From Prostheceraeus crozeri (taxonomy: Eukaryota > Platyhelminthes > Polycladida > Euryleptidae): DNA of 64,000 nucleotides. Every line of letters begins with the position of its first letter. The stretch's first letter is position 1. Below are positions 12,008-22,992 of the stretch, in pieces. The notes under the pieces were generated by a model. It saw only the letters and a program-made list of their open reading frames with translations. It was not told the DNA's origin and searched no databases. The position numbers and the translations under genes were made by a program. The DNA is taken from assembly GCA_907163375.1 (NCBI GenBank), contig CAJQUW010011588.1, positions 62,001 through 126,000 of the forward strand. The letters are read 5' to 3'.

Positions 12008-13583
12008 TATAAGTCATAAATAAATCTATAGATGCAGTGTCAGTGATCTGAATTTATCGATTAATTATGACAGCCGTCGAAGTAGGCCTGGTTCTAAAGC
12101 TAATTAGCAAAGAAATAAACCAGTGAAAATAGAGGGATCTTCACCATCTCGAATAAAACTACAAACAGAGTGACAGTGATTTCAATTTAGCATTCTAACA
12201 GCCATCAATGAATAATTTATTTTAGAACTAATGAAAAGAAGAATGAACCGGTCGTGGATCGTCGATCTCCAACTTCTATGGAAACACCTACTAGTTTTTG
12301 AAATTTACTTATCCTTTGATTTCAGGATAAGACAATCTCACGATCCTAATGGATTCTCAATTAAAATTAAGATTAAGCTTACAAAACAGATCGTTTGGAA
12401 AGGCTAACTGCCATACCCACAGAATTAGATTGTATAATTCTTTCAGTTTACTAGAAGTGAAGAGTAATTCAAAACGATGGCACATGCTGGAACTTAGTAA
12501 GTGGGCAAAAAAGAATTCCTAATAGCTTACCTTACAGAGATATGAAAACAGTGTTGCTTCGCTTGCATGGGGGACCACACAGAAACCTCCAAAGTGCTTC
12601 GATTGCCACGATTGCCATTCAGACCATTGCGCAGAAGTTTTCTCGTTAATGTTGATCTCTACTATATACTTGCTCTATGTTTGGTCCGTCAGATTCTTTG
12701 TTTAGAAGTTGGCAGGCGTGAGAAATTTAGTTCACTCCATCTCTTCGTAGGAACAGTGACCGCTATTCAGTGTGTGTATGTGACTGCTTATTCAGTGACG
12801 CCTTATTGTTTGACCGTAGATCGTGTGTTGTGACATTTCACTATCGCATACGACATATGACTCTGCCCGTCTAGGAAACAACGACTAGGAAACAAGCAGT
12901 CTAATTCTGTGGTGATACAGATCGATTATTGTGTTACATGCTTACTACATTGTTGCTCATACACATGTGCGTTTTGGTCCACATGCACATGTACTGAATA
13001 CTTATAAATTCTATGAGTCAAGCTGACTGATATGCTAGTACACAGTACATATCAGTCATGAACGACGTTACAGCTGTCGGTTGATCGAAACTTCATCTAG
13101 TTTAATTCGAGGAATCTAATTCAATTTCTAAAAGTTGCTATAGTTTGCATTTTTCCTTATACGTATTTTATACGCACAAGTACCAAACATGGGTATATGC
13201 TAGTAGCCTATTTTTGTCGGTGAATTTGTTGGGAAATACTTTTTTGTGTCGAAACACGTGTTTGGCAGTGAGATAAAACAGTGTCCACTTTAATGTGGAC
13301 TGACAAGATGTTCAACTTGGCCGAATTTACCATACGTTTGTGTGTGACGAAGTGTACACAACATGAAAATTGAAAGTCCCTGCGTGCGAGAGAGAGAGAG
13401 CATGTAGAAGTGTTCAAATCCTCAATTTCGTGTTACCTTTGCATTTTCCCGATAATTTTTATCACAATAATTATGGCTTGGAAGACATGAATAGGCCTAA
13501 ATGCGAAAATATATGCACGAATTGAAAAGCGTGCTTATTCACTGCTGTTTTTATTGCAATCGATTACGCTTGTAGCCCTACGG
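11997..13583. other. No gene seen
   Basis: Short frames at 12,567-12,833 and elsewhere lack splice context or family resemblance. A small GAGAGAGAGAG run lies near 13,390. Confidence 0.35.
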
Positions 13584-13859
13584 TTAACCCTTTGACTGCG
13601 GATGACCAGATATTCAAGTCATGACTAAGTTCCTCCTTTGTGCGGCTTGGAAATATTCAACCATCCCTCTGTATGCGGGAGATTTCCGGATCATCTACGA
13701 TGCATATACAATAATAAGAACAACTACATTTAGATAACAAAAAAGCATAACAGGATAAGGTAAGAGTGTACGAAAGTCAGGGAAAGAAAAGTAAGAGGTA
13801 AGTCGTCAACAAAATTCACTCGGGATTCCAGCCGCATTATCTAAGCCTATTCCGATTCT

Positions 13860-14112
13860 CCATTTTCTGCGTGAACCTCTCATGCAGTGGCTTGTTGCCC
13901 ATATTAGTGCAAACATGATGCTTGTATGCACAAAGGAAGTTGTTGGTCGGTCACCCATGAAATGCTCCCACTTGGCATGAAGTTTATTGGGCAGAGCCTT
14001 GAAGAAAGACTTGGCCAGAGTTCCATATAATCCTTCACAGGAGAGGATCAGCGGGGTAAAATCACCTCTGCGGTGATCATCTTGATCAGAGAGCCTACCA
14101 TTGAAGTGATAT
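13860..14112 (-). pseudogene. Retroelement protein fragment (FTPLI..MRGSR motif)
   Basis: The minus-strand frame (13,806-14,375) contains HRRGDFTPLILSCEGLYG, then AKSFFKALPNKLHAKWE, and ends near SIMFALIWATSHCMRGSRR. This order (a FTPLV-like motif with Gly residues, a helical stretch, a Trp-rich segment and a final RGSR) recurs downstream of the reverse transcriptase in retroelements of marine invertebrates. The N-terminal part of the frame has no resemblance I can name. Only the terminal portion survives, so the copy is truncated. The element class is not certain. It lies about 270 bp inside the piggyBac-like left end, on the minus strand. Confidence 0.5.
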
Positions 14113-15479
14113 GTGTAAATATTGTCACGACTTGTTAAGTGGAAGTTCAAACGAATTTGTTTGCGTAACGGGTACCTAACTTGAGCAATTCTTTTGATTA
14201 GATTCTTTAGAGAACAAAGAACAAGTGTTCTTCTCAGCGTGTTCGACCGAGGTAATTCATTCCCAGTCGTATTCAAGTTTATCCTTGCAGAAGGCAGCAA
14301 AACGAACCGAAGCATATATAAACAGAAAGACAGCAAGAAAAAGAAGACAAATGTAAATTGTACACTTAATCCCAAGTATGATACCTACTGTAAAATATTC
14401 CATATTTGTTTTTAATGAGCTGTCACAAAAATAATTATCAGTAACAAAATTAGAAAATTGAAATGCTGAGAAGGAGAAATTTTGTTTCCAATGTGCCACC
14501 ACAAAGTTAGTGATCATTGTAGTAAAATGACAGACAGAATTGAATTATTTCGCTGTAAGGATTTAGTTCTGGACGTGCCGGCGCAAAAATTGAAACTAAT
14601 GGAAAAACAAAATAAGAAAAGTTTCTCTGCTTGAATTACATGCACTTGTATGGTCTCTGCTAGACCTGTATGTACACATGTGTTAGTTTTGCAATTTCCA
14701 ATTCATAAAGACATTGGCAGTAGAAACGCACCACATCACCTTAGCATCCAAACAAAATGATGGCGCACTGATGTATAAGGTGAACAGATCTCTCCAAATG
14801 TGCACCTAGAGCACATTACAACCAATATTTCAGCCTCACATTTGACAAGCAATCATCAAATTTTAATTTTCAACAAACAGTCGTCTGAATACTCCTCTTT
14901 CTGCTACGTTTTTAGTTTGCATATTTTCTTGACTACGATTTTTCAGTTGCACAAATCAAGAAAAACAACCGCACATTTGAATATAGAGCTGCACAAATTG
15001 TGTTCGGTTACACGTTAAAAAAAACCTGGTGTAGCGTATAAATTGAAATGGTCCCATCACTTCAACATCAGTGGTAGAACAAGTAATGAGAGTAATCTGA
15101 ACATACCGTTTGACAAAAATGCGGTTAACTTACCGCCTTATATCACAAAGGAAAAAGAAGATAATTTGAAATTGCATGAAATTGATGCTAAACGCCTTAC
15201 ACGAAGAAGCTAGAAATATTAGAAGCAATAAAAATAGGAGCATTTGAACCGAATTAAACGAAAAATAAATGCTTCTCTCAAAAAAAATTAGTGTGGCTAT
15301 TGCACCGTCTGATAAGTCTAACCGAGTAGTTGCAAGTAATTAAAGCAGTATAACTGAGTGTACCGAAATTAGTGTACCGAAGTGTACCAAAAATCTACTC
15401 AAGGATACAAAACCTATAATATTCGTAAAAAAACAAAAAATATCCATTGAAAATCAAGCTAACCGATTAGTTCGCTGAA

Positions 15480-16110
15480 GATGTGGTAAATTAAAAAGAA
15501 TTGATCATGCTTACCACCGGTATATCCGGCAGCTTTTCAGATTAATAGAAAAGATCGCAAGGAAAATGTGAATGGATTATATCTTTTACGCTAAATAGCA
15601 TCAACAATAAATATAAGAGTGGCTTACCAGCATCATGTTTAATCAATTATTAGAATTTGTCCATTACATTTGATCAATAAAAGCACATTGGTAGAATGTC
15701 TGAAAAATAACAGTGACAATTTAAATAACATGGATAATTATGTCTTTATCTCTTTAGATGAAATTAAATTAAACCCAAGTATTTAATTGAGGATGGTTTG
15801 AAAGTTATAGAAGATTTTGCGAGACAACACTGGAATAGCATTGATAATTATGGATTAAATGTTGAAGATTTAATCGATTTTCTAAAGTTTGTAGCTTACA
15901 ACTATGAAACAACATATAACAATAAAACATACTTTCAAATAAAAGGCTGTCCTCTGGCGGCACATTTTCTCCATCGTTCTCCATAATTTATATGAATTCA
16001 TACTTTTTTATTTTCTCTCGTAAGTGTTAGGCTTGGACTTCTTGATATGTCGATGCCCATGGTGTTAAGTAGAGAGCACAAGGCAATTGTATTGATTTTC
16101 ATTTACATGA
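15480..16110 (+). pseudogene. Penelope-like reverse transcriptase fragment
   Basis: Across several frames this reads as a decayed reverse transcriptase core of the Penelope type. In order are NNMDNYVFISLDEIKL near 15,730-15,770 (the motif with a catalytic Asp), then an open piece (15,798-15,986) with EDFARQHWNSIDNYGLNVED, FVAYNYETTYNNKTYFQIKG, a GCPLAAHF motif corresponding to G.PMGAHFSP of the family, and IIYMNSYFF. A weak match to the YVDD region follows (LICRCP). In-frame stops and frame changes show that it is inactive. It lies inside the piggyBac-like element, so either a Penelope copy inserted there or the terminal repeats captured it. Confidence 0.7.
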
Positions 16111-17582
16111 AATACACACTTTTGTCATGTCCTGTTTTGTCTTGTTATGATCAACATTAAAAATAGCTATAGCCTACACTTTTCTAAATGAAAGTTAGCA
16201 ACTTTGTGAACTCTTAAGAAAACAAGCATAATTTTATAAGTAAAGCCTTTATTCAATGATGCCAAATTTGAAAATAACTCAACAAGAAACTTGAATTGTA
16301 GCATAGTAAAAACATTTTTGTCAACTTGAGCAAGCGTGATGATATTAATCGAACAAGGTGCTTGCACAACATACATGCAGGCCTACAATTCTTTCCATGA
16401 AAAAATAACGATTTGTGAAAAATTATGCAGACATTGATGTCTCTAGACATTCACTCTATAAGCTTATTCCATTGAAAATGTCAAAAAGGACAAGCTGTCA
16501 TTGAATCTGAGCATGAATTATGTCAAAAATCCAGTCAATTCATATATTTCATTCTGGATGCTTCGTCAAAATGCTTCAAAAATAGTTTCAACTACATGTC
16601 AGTTTCTTGTATGTACATGTAAGCTTATATAGACTTGAATTTCAATCGCATCTCACGATGTGCCTTCAAACATTTATTTTTCCTTTTTAGGGGACATAAT
16701 GCCTGAAGTGGGGAGATAGTAGAAAAAGTCGGTTATTATCATTATACGTGTATGAACGATGTCTCGGAAAGTAGTGGATATATGTTGTAATTCCATTCAT
16801 TTTTAGTTGCCAATCGTAATCATTCATATAGGCCTACTCTTAGTCTTTTTTGAAGGCTTGGTGAAATAGTGGCGTATTATGATGTAGGCATAATTTAGAG
16901 CAACAGGAAAAACTATTTGGGTGAAGCTTTTTTGGTGAATACTGTTAAATTTATGAAATGTAGACTGACAGATCATTTATCACCCGTTATATATCAGGAA
17001 GATATATAGGATAATATAAAATAGTCTAGAGTTTCGGGTCAAGACCCTTTGTAAATTGCTGATACTTTGATAAAATAGTCTAGCTATTGGTGTATTCTAT
17101 ATTATTCTCTACACATATTATAATATATTTTGCATGTATTGGTGGTGAGAATTGATTTCTTTACATTCGTGCTGGTTATCTCGCCTTCTGCATTATCAAA
17201 AAGCACTCATTAGTCTTTCGGTCTTCCCATTGTTCCCTCGCATCTCGTCACTGACTTGCACGTGGGTACTGACTGAATAGCGTGTTGACACTTTTCCACG
17301 TTGATTATTTCTTGAAAGGAGCCTTATTTGTAATACGCACAACTCGATGCGTTGACACTTAATTACGCAATTCAATTTCCCATTCATATCTAGATGATAT
17401 CTTATTAACTGTTCAAGTGGATACTTCAGTCATCATAATAATGGCTTTATCAGCTTATCTTACTATGCACAGGCCCACTGGTCATGCCGCATGAGATGCA
17501 CACTTTCCTATGCACAGGTCCACTGGTCATCTGCATATGAAAAAACATCGCTGAATTTCCCTGCCGCAGTCAAAAGGGTTAA

Positions 17583-20500
17583 CAACAGGTCATGATAGGC
17601 ATTAGATAGTGCGGTCGGCTTAAGACACCTTAATTACACATGTAGTATAATCTCAATTCTCTATTCTCTGCACATTCTAATCATGAGACGTTTCGAAGAA
17701 AGGAAATTCTAAGTTCCTTTAAATGAACTATTCTCTTTGATTGTCAAAGGAAAACCAAAATGATCAAGATGAAAACCTTGATATGCATGTATATAGAGCG
17801 ATTGATGGAATAAGGTTAGATTGCTGCAGAAACCTCTTGATAGTGTAATGTATACTCATAGAAGTGGATAATTTCTTCTTCAAGCGGCTAAGAAACCTGG
17901 CGCTTTTCTGGAATAAACACGTTGAAAGTTTCTTTACAGACAATCATTTCTCAAATAAATGAAATGTCTATGGAACTTTTCAATTAATCATTGAATGACA
18001 CATGTGATATTTTGGAAGCTGATATTCGAATACATGTAGAGATTTTGAAAATTATTCAAATTTAGTGAACAGGGGAACCGTTTAAAGTAAAATGAATACT
18101 CTAAGATTTCTTGGCCTCTGATTTCAAGCTGGAGTTATGAATGTTCTGTAAATCGACATTACAAGTTGCATAAGTCTGATTATACTATTGATAGATTATC
18201 GGAGCGATATTTCAAAATGATGAATGTACAGAACGTTTCAAAGGATTTCCTTCTTTGTCATCCTGTCGGCGCAGCATTTTGTAAATTCACTATTGCTTTT
18301 GAGTACATGGTCTTTGGACAAGGGCCAACAATCCAGATCAAGAATTGGCCTGATATATATAAATGCCAATCAAAAAACATGGAAGCCAAATCGCACAAGT
18401 TACATTTTGCCCCAACTAAGTTCCCCTGGCGTGTGCCATAATTTTCATGCAATTTCCATTCTAGGACTTTCTATGGTATTGTTAATTTCTATGTGTATAC
18501 TAATATAAAACGATCTATGCTAAGTTATTACTGTTCTCTTCCACGGTTATCTATGTTACTTACATCCAATAGCTTAATGACCATCAATTGTATGAGATTT
18601 GAATTTAAAAACAAGCAATTTCTGATCAACAACGATGTTTTGTGGTGTCTTAAAATTAATACAATAAAATCACGTTACAATAGCATTGATGTCGCTCATT
18701 TCCTAAAAACACGTGATTTTACTTTGTCAATGATGATAAGAATTAGAAGATCAAATTCTAATACCCTGCGCAGTATTGCATTAATTCTATCGGTTGACAT
18801 CTTTTCTTTGAAAATTTCAATAGCTCGACCGAGCACGAATGACGATCACTTTTGACAAGTCAATTAGATCCAATGAGATAATCGGCTATCTCGAATCGAA
18901 AGTTTTCAGATGAAGCTACTATTTCAGGCAACCTATTTTCCGTCATTTACATGTATCTAATCGGCTGCATTTGATCTCAATTCTCAAGTGACAGATCCTA
19001 ACAATTGGAAAATGCCAATGGATAATTGTAAAATTGAGAAATTATTAAAAATCCATATTTTTAGTCTGATTCAGTTTGACTTTCAAAATACCAAAAATAC
19101 TTGCAGTCTTATTTGAAGATAATAAAATTGAACTTCACATGTTTATGATGATTTTGAGCTCGATAGTTTGATAATTCCGAGTTGGCACAGCGCTCGGGCA
19201 TGTACTTTTGGAATCACAATCAGGCAACCCCGGGCCGCCGATTTCCATGACAATTTTCCTTTTAGAATTAACATTTCTTTTATACTGCCTTGAGTTGACG
19301 CACAAACGAATTCCATTACTTCGATTTCCAACTGTTTTGCAATTATATCTATAATACGGGCGCTGATATCATTCGAAATTGATTATTGGGATTTGAGACG
19401 CATCTCCGATACACGCGCATAGTGCGCTCCCCAAGAATGATTCTATCAATGAATTTAAAGGTCAGCAAGCTCAGCACGAAAAAAGTCATGGAAAACAATT
19501 TCTGCGGAAAATAGCATAAGTTATATTTCGTTGTATCTCGTTATTGATTAGCCATATCAAAAGTGGTGTGACATAATTTACGAATTGACGGGGGACGTAA
19601 TTATTGACGGGATAAGTTGTTGAAAACAGGGATATCAACAATCGCGCCTTTGCGGGCACGAGTCATCATTACGGTTTGAAGAGCAAGCACGCATCTGCAT
19701 GTTTACGAATAGCTTACGTCCTAAACTTGCTATCATATTCATAAAAAATACATTTAGTTTGTGGATGAGTTATGAATGCTCACATGCGTCAATTCTGAAC
19801 ACGAAAACACCTTGTAGTATATTTTATTATTCAAGCATGATTTACCAACACATTCAAACTGCTTCTAGCTTTGAATCAAACAGCATACGGGCTGAACATT
19901 GGCTAGTGGTTCCGGTTCTCACAATGATGATAAATCAATCAATTCACAACTAGCTATCATAGCAGTATTTCGTCGGTATCATCGATATTTTTGCTTGCAT
20001 GTTTAGAATAACCAGTAACCGATGACCCATTGATTCAATTTTTCAACAAGAACGTGCTCCGTGGTTTCTGATATTCAAGACAAAATGAGTTGCAATAATC
20101 CTTTTGATCACAATCTGTTTATGATTTATTGATGCATGCATTTTCTCAACTCAGTCCCATTGGTTAAGACTCCACTCGACACTTTACAAAAGGCATTTCA
20201 ATTAACCTTTAAAGCCAAGTCAATTTCATAAGATTATTTGAGTAAAAACATTCTTTATCAAGAATATGAACATAAAACTCCACAGAAGCTCCCATATATA
20301 TCCAAAATAGTAAACTCAAGGAAAAGTCGTTTCAATCCCGACCGGTTTCACCTGCTATGACAGGCTACTCATGGCTATTACAACAATAATTAAAACAATG
20401 GGTAAAACAATAAATTACAAATCTAATAATATGTTCTGATATTGTTCTGATTGATTGTAACCACTATCTATCTTCTTTGCAAGTGACTTTACAATTGATT

Positions 20501-20648
20501 TTGTGACTTCATGGCTAGTGATTTTAATTCGATGACTTCTGTGATTTTATATTTAAAAACTCTCCTCTAACCACTTTGTTTAGTTTCACCTGCTGATGGC
20601 AAGGAAATGCTGAAACATGTAGTGCTCACGTCAAAACTGCGTTTTTGA
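17583..20648. other. Gene-poor stretch; one weak coding candidate
   Basis: No firm gene. On the minus strand a frame of about 80 codons (19,385 down to 19,143) has coding character around DISARIIDIIAKQLEIEVME and CASTQGSIKEM, ending in a Ser-rich tail, but its possible acceptor is weak and there is no family match. It could be an exon of a minus-strand gene together with 20,720-20,926. Frames at 18,166-18,855 look like chance. Confidence 0.25.
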
Positions 20649-20656
20649 TTCCAATA

Positions 20657-20718
<62 letters not shown>
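20649..20718. repeat. (TA)n microsatellite
   Basis: About 65 bp of nearly pure TA, adjoining the 3' side of the minus-strand exon candidate. Confidence 0.95.
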
Positions 20719-20719
<1 letters not shown>

Positions 20720-20720
<1 letters not shown>

Positions 20721-20926
20721 TCCGATTCAACATTGGTGAACACATCATAGAATATGTAAAAAACCAGGGAACTGTTATCCTCAAATAAGGATTTGGCTTC
20801 CTTGGGATCGCTTTCAAGAGTGATCTTCAGGTGCTTCAGGCGTGTAATATTATCTTTCCTATTATCGAGAACTTTTTGAATTGCCTTTTTTACATCTGTC
20901 TCGGATGCCTTATTTCTCCGGAACAT
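20720..20926 (-). CDS. Probable first coding exon, unknown protein
   Basis: The minus strand opens with an ATG at 20,926 and reads MFRRNKASETDVKKAIQKVL, a charged segment with RLKHLKITLES, then DPKEAKSLFEDNSSLVFYIF and YDVFTNVESD before it runs into TA repeat at about 20,718. Composition, the alternation of hydrophobic and charged residues and the absence of stops look like a true protein that begins with an alpha-helical, armadillo-like stretch. I do not recognise the family. No consensus donor is obvious. A GT inside FTNVE (GTTGAA) or loss of the donor to repeat growth are both possible. The reading of the TA run as Tyr-Ile is not real coding. The exon is enclosed by TA microsatellites on both sides within 320 bp. 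Confidence 0.5.
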
Positions 20927-20965
20927 TATTATTTGTTAATATTCACGGCATTTTCTACTGATAAT

Positions 20966-20967
<2 letters not shown>

Positions 20968-21026
<59 letters not shown>
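20968..21026. repeat. (TA)n microsatellite
   Basis: About 59 bp of TA lie upstream of the minus-strand exon candidate, 42 bp from its ATG. Confidence 0.95.
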
Positions 21027-21029
<3 letters not shown>

Positions 21030-21591
21030 TATATGAGTCGACGTAAAATGAATTCGTTCCGAACACAATAGCCAAACAATACTGATCGGAATTCTGGAAC
21101 ATCCTATCCAGGTGCAACATAATCGACCTTATCAAAATGTTAGTATAAATAATATGCCTAATTAATCATTATTTTCTAGAATGCGCGACATATTCCATAA
21201 AATACATTCATCTAAACCTTGTTAGGGTGGTGGCAGGTATACGTGATGATGGAACATTTCGCTACCAAACGTTTAAAATCATAAAATTACATCATCCTGA
21301 ACGTTTTCACTTTGACAGTTTTCTTATGTACAGGGTGTCTCAATGGTTCCTGGTTCCTGAAGCGAAGTACACGACCCACAGCAACGTTTTAGATCACAGA
21401 TTGATTTTCAACAGAATAATTTTGAATATTTTTTTAAAGAGCATATTTGAGCTTGATAATAAGAGTGCCATAATAAATAAACCTTGAAATAAAGCTGGTT
21501 TGATTCTTTAAGTAAATAGATATATGCGATAGCCAATTCAAATTGTTGAATAAGCAATAACATAAAAAATAACATGTTCTCTCATGATATG

Positions 21592-21610
21592 AATATATAT
21601 ATATATATAT

Positions 21611-21664
<54 letters not shown>
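21592..21664. repeat. Compound (TA)n(GATA)n microsatellite
   Basis: About 20 bp of TA pass into about thirteen GATA units. Confidence 0.95.
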
Positions 21665-21665
<1 letters not shown>

Positions 21666-22099
21666 CAGTATATACATACAAGTTTTTAAATAAAGTCCAT
21701 TCGTTTAGTTTCCGGATTACATCGCGAAGTTATTTTGAATTACTTCTATGAATATTGCTACAATATACTTTTATCATATTGCTGAAATATTAGGCCTACT
21801 ATTAAGTAGAAGTTCCACATTCATGTCGTGCTAAATATAGAGTATAATCAGCTTAGTACTAGTGTACCTACTCAATTTGAATACCAATCGATAGCTATTG
21901 ATAGCTTCTTTCACGATACTACCGCTGAATAGTTACTTACATATCCTCAGATTGTCAAGGAAATAAATATTTAAGTTATGAAAATTATTTTGCTCGATCA
22001 GTCTTACAAAGAATTACCTCTCGCCTATCCCTTCAAACTGTGTCCTCACGTGATGGAATAGACAGAGGTATTCATGGAAGACTGAGTCTTTGTTTACAG

Positions 22100-22207
22100 C
22101 GTACCAACGCCCGTGCTTTGCTGCTGCACATGGGGGCCAACGTAGGTTGCCAAGATCTATGCGATTCTGGACTCCCATCTTTATTTCTTTCAGTTTTGTT
22201 TCACTGA
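22100..22207 (+). other. Weak exon candidate, ankyrin-like
   Basis: After an acceptor-like TCTTTGTTTACAG, a frame reads RTNARALLLHMGANVGCQDL, then CDSGLPSLF, and ends at TGA. LLL.MGANV.CQD..G..P resembles the second half of an ankyrin repeat. No partner exon was found, so this may be chance or a gene relic. Confidence 0.2.
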
Positions 22208-22722
22208 TTTCGCCTTTTATTGTTTCTTTCAGGATATTAAGGTCATTTTGTGATTAAGTTATAGTCGAAAGGCAATTTTGCATCATTAGTTTATGTATAA
22301 TTCGCATGTATTTTTTTCAATCAATAAAATTAAATAGTTATGAAAATAATTAGAAACTGAAGCACCTCGGCTTTTCAAAAACATGTCGGTTGCTTGCGGT
22401 TTTTCAAACGACACTTTGAATTAGTTTTTGGCTATATGCCGAGCTCTAGCTGATAAAATCTGTTTTCAGGTAGCGAACTGAAAATGATGGCAATTTATCG
22501 AGCTTTGGTTTCCAGCATTTGCCTGAGTGCTTTTGCTACAGCATTTCTACTTTCATTACAGAAATCTCGCCCTTCTACTCGTATACATTCCAAGATACCG
22601 GTATGCGAACATTCGAGTATATTTCTAATAATTAAGATTATAATATATAATAATTATATTTCTAATAATATATTTTCACTTTTCCAGTCAATGAGCAATA
22701 ATTTCAAATCCAACTGAAGACA

Positions 22723-22992
22723 GGTGGTGCTAGAGCTTTCCCTATAGGTCCTGCTCGCACGTGGAATGCCCTACCAACAAGCTTGAAAGCTGCTCCGTCA
22801 GTGGTCACCTTCAAGAGAGGCCTGAAGACTGAATTGCTACGAAGAGCCTTATCCTGACCATTCCTAGATCCTGACCGTTGCACTGTAGATAGTTTCAGAC
22901 ATATTAATGTCTTTATTGTAAAGTGCCCTTAAAATCCGATCGGACACAAATGTCACTTAAATCTGTCTCGTTCAATAAATAAATAATAAAAT
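22723..22992 (+). mobile_element. LINE 3' end, 5' truncated
   Basis: A frame of 44 codons ending at TGA (22,855-22,857) reads GGARAFPIGPARTWNALPTS, then LKAAPSVVTFKRGLKTELL. This is the usual C-terminal end of the polyprotein of CR1/L2/Rex-like non-LTR retrotransposons (FP.GP..WN.LP..L..A.S...FK..L). It is followed by about 120 bp of 3' untranslated sequence and an AATAAATAAATAATAAAAT tail. The 5' border at about 22,723 is abrupt, as expected after incomplete reverse transcription. Confidence 0.85.

Larger units (their letters stand above)
13588..17578. mobile_element. piggyBac-like element inserted at TTAA
   Basis: The left end reads TTAA then CCCTTTGACTGCGG. The right end reads CCGCAGTCAAAAGGG then TTAA. 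The terminal repeats differ by one inserted base. TTAA target sites (13,584-13,587 and 17,579-17,582) next to termini beginning with CCC are the signature of piggyBac elements. Inside the right end the sequence CACAGGYCCACTGGTCAT occurs twice in direct orientation (near 17,470 and 17,515), and GATGACCAGAT inside the left end is its partial inverse, which looks like subterminal binding sites. No piggyBac transposase was recognised among the 3,991 bp. The interior holds fragments of two retroelements, so this is a non-autonomous or hollowed copy. Confidence 0.8.

Noticed and set aside
13806-14375. Treating the 189-residue frame as a host membrane protein because of its hydrophobic start
   Set aside because: Its C-terminal half matches retroelement motifs; the hydrophobic start is AT-rich sequence with no homology.
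18166-18855. Three overlapping frames on the plus strand
   Set aside because: AT-driven composition and no splice sites or recognisable motifs.
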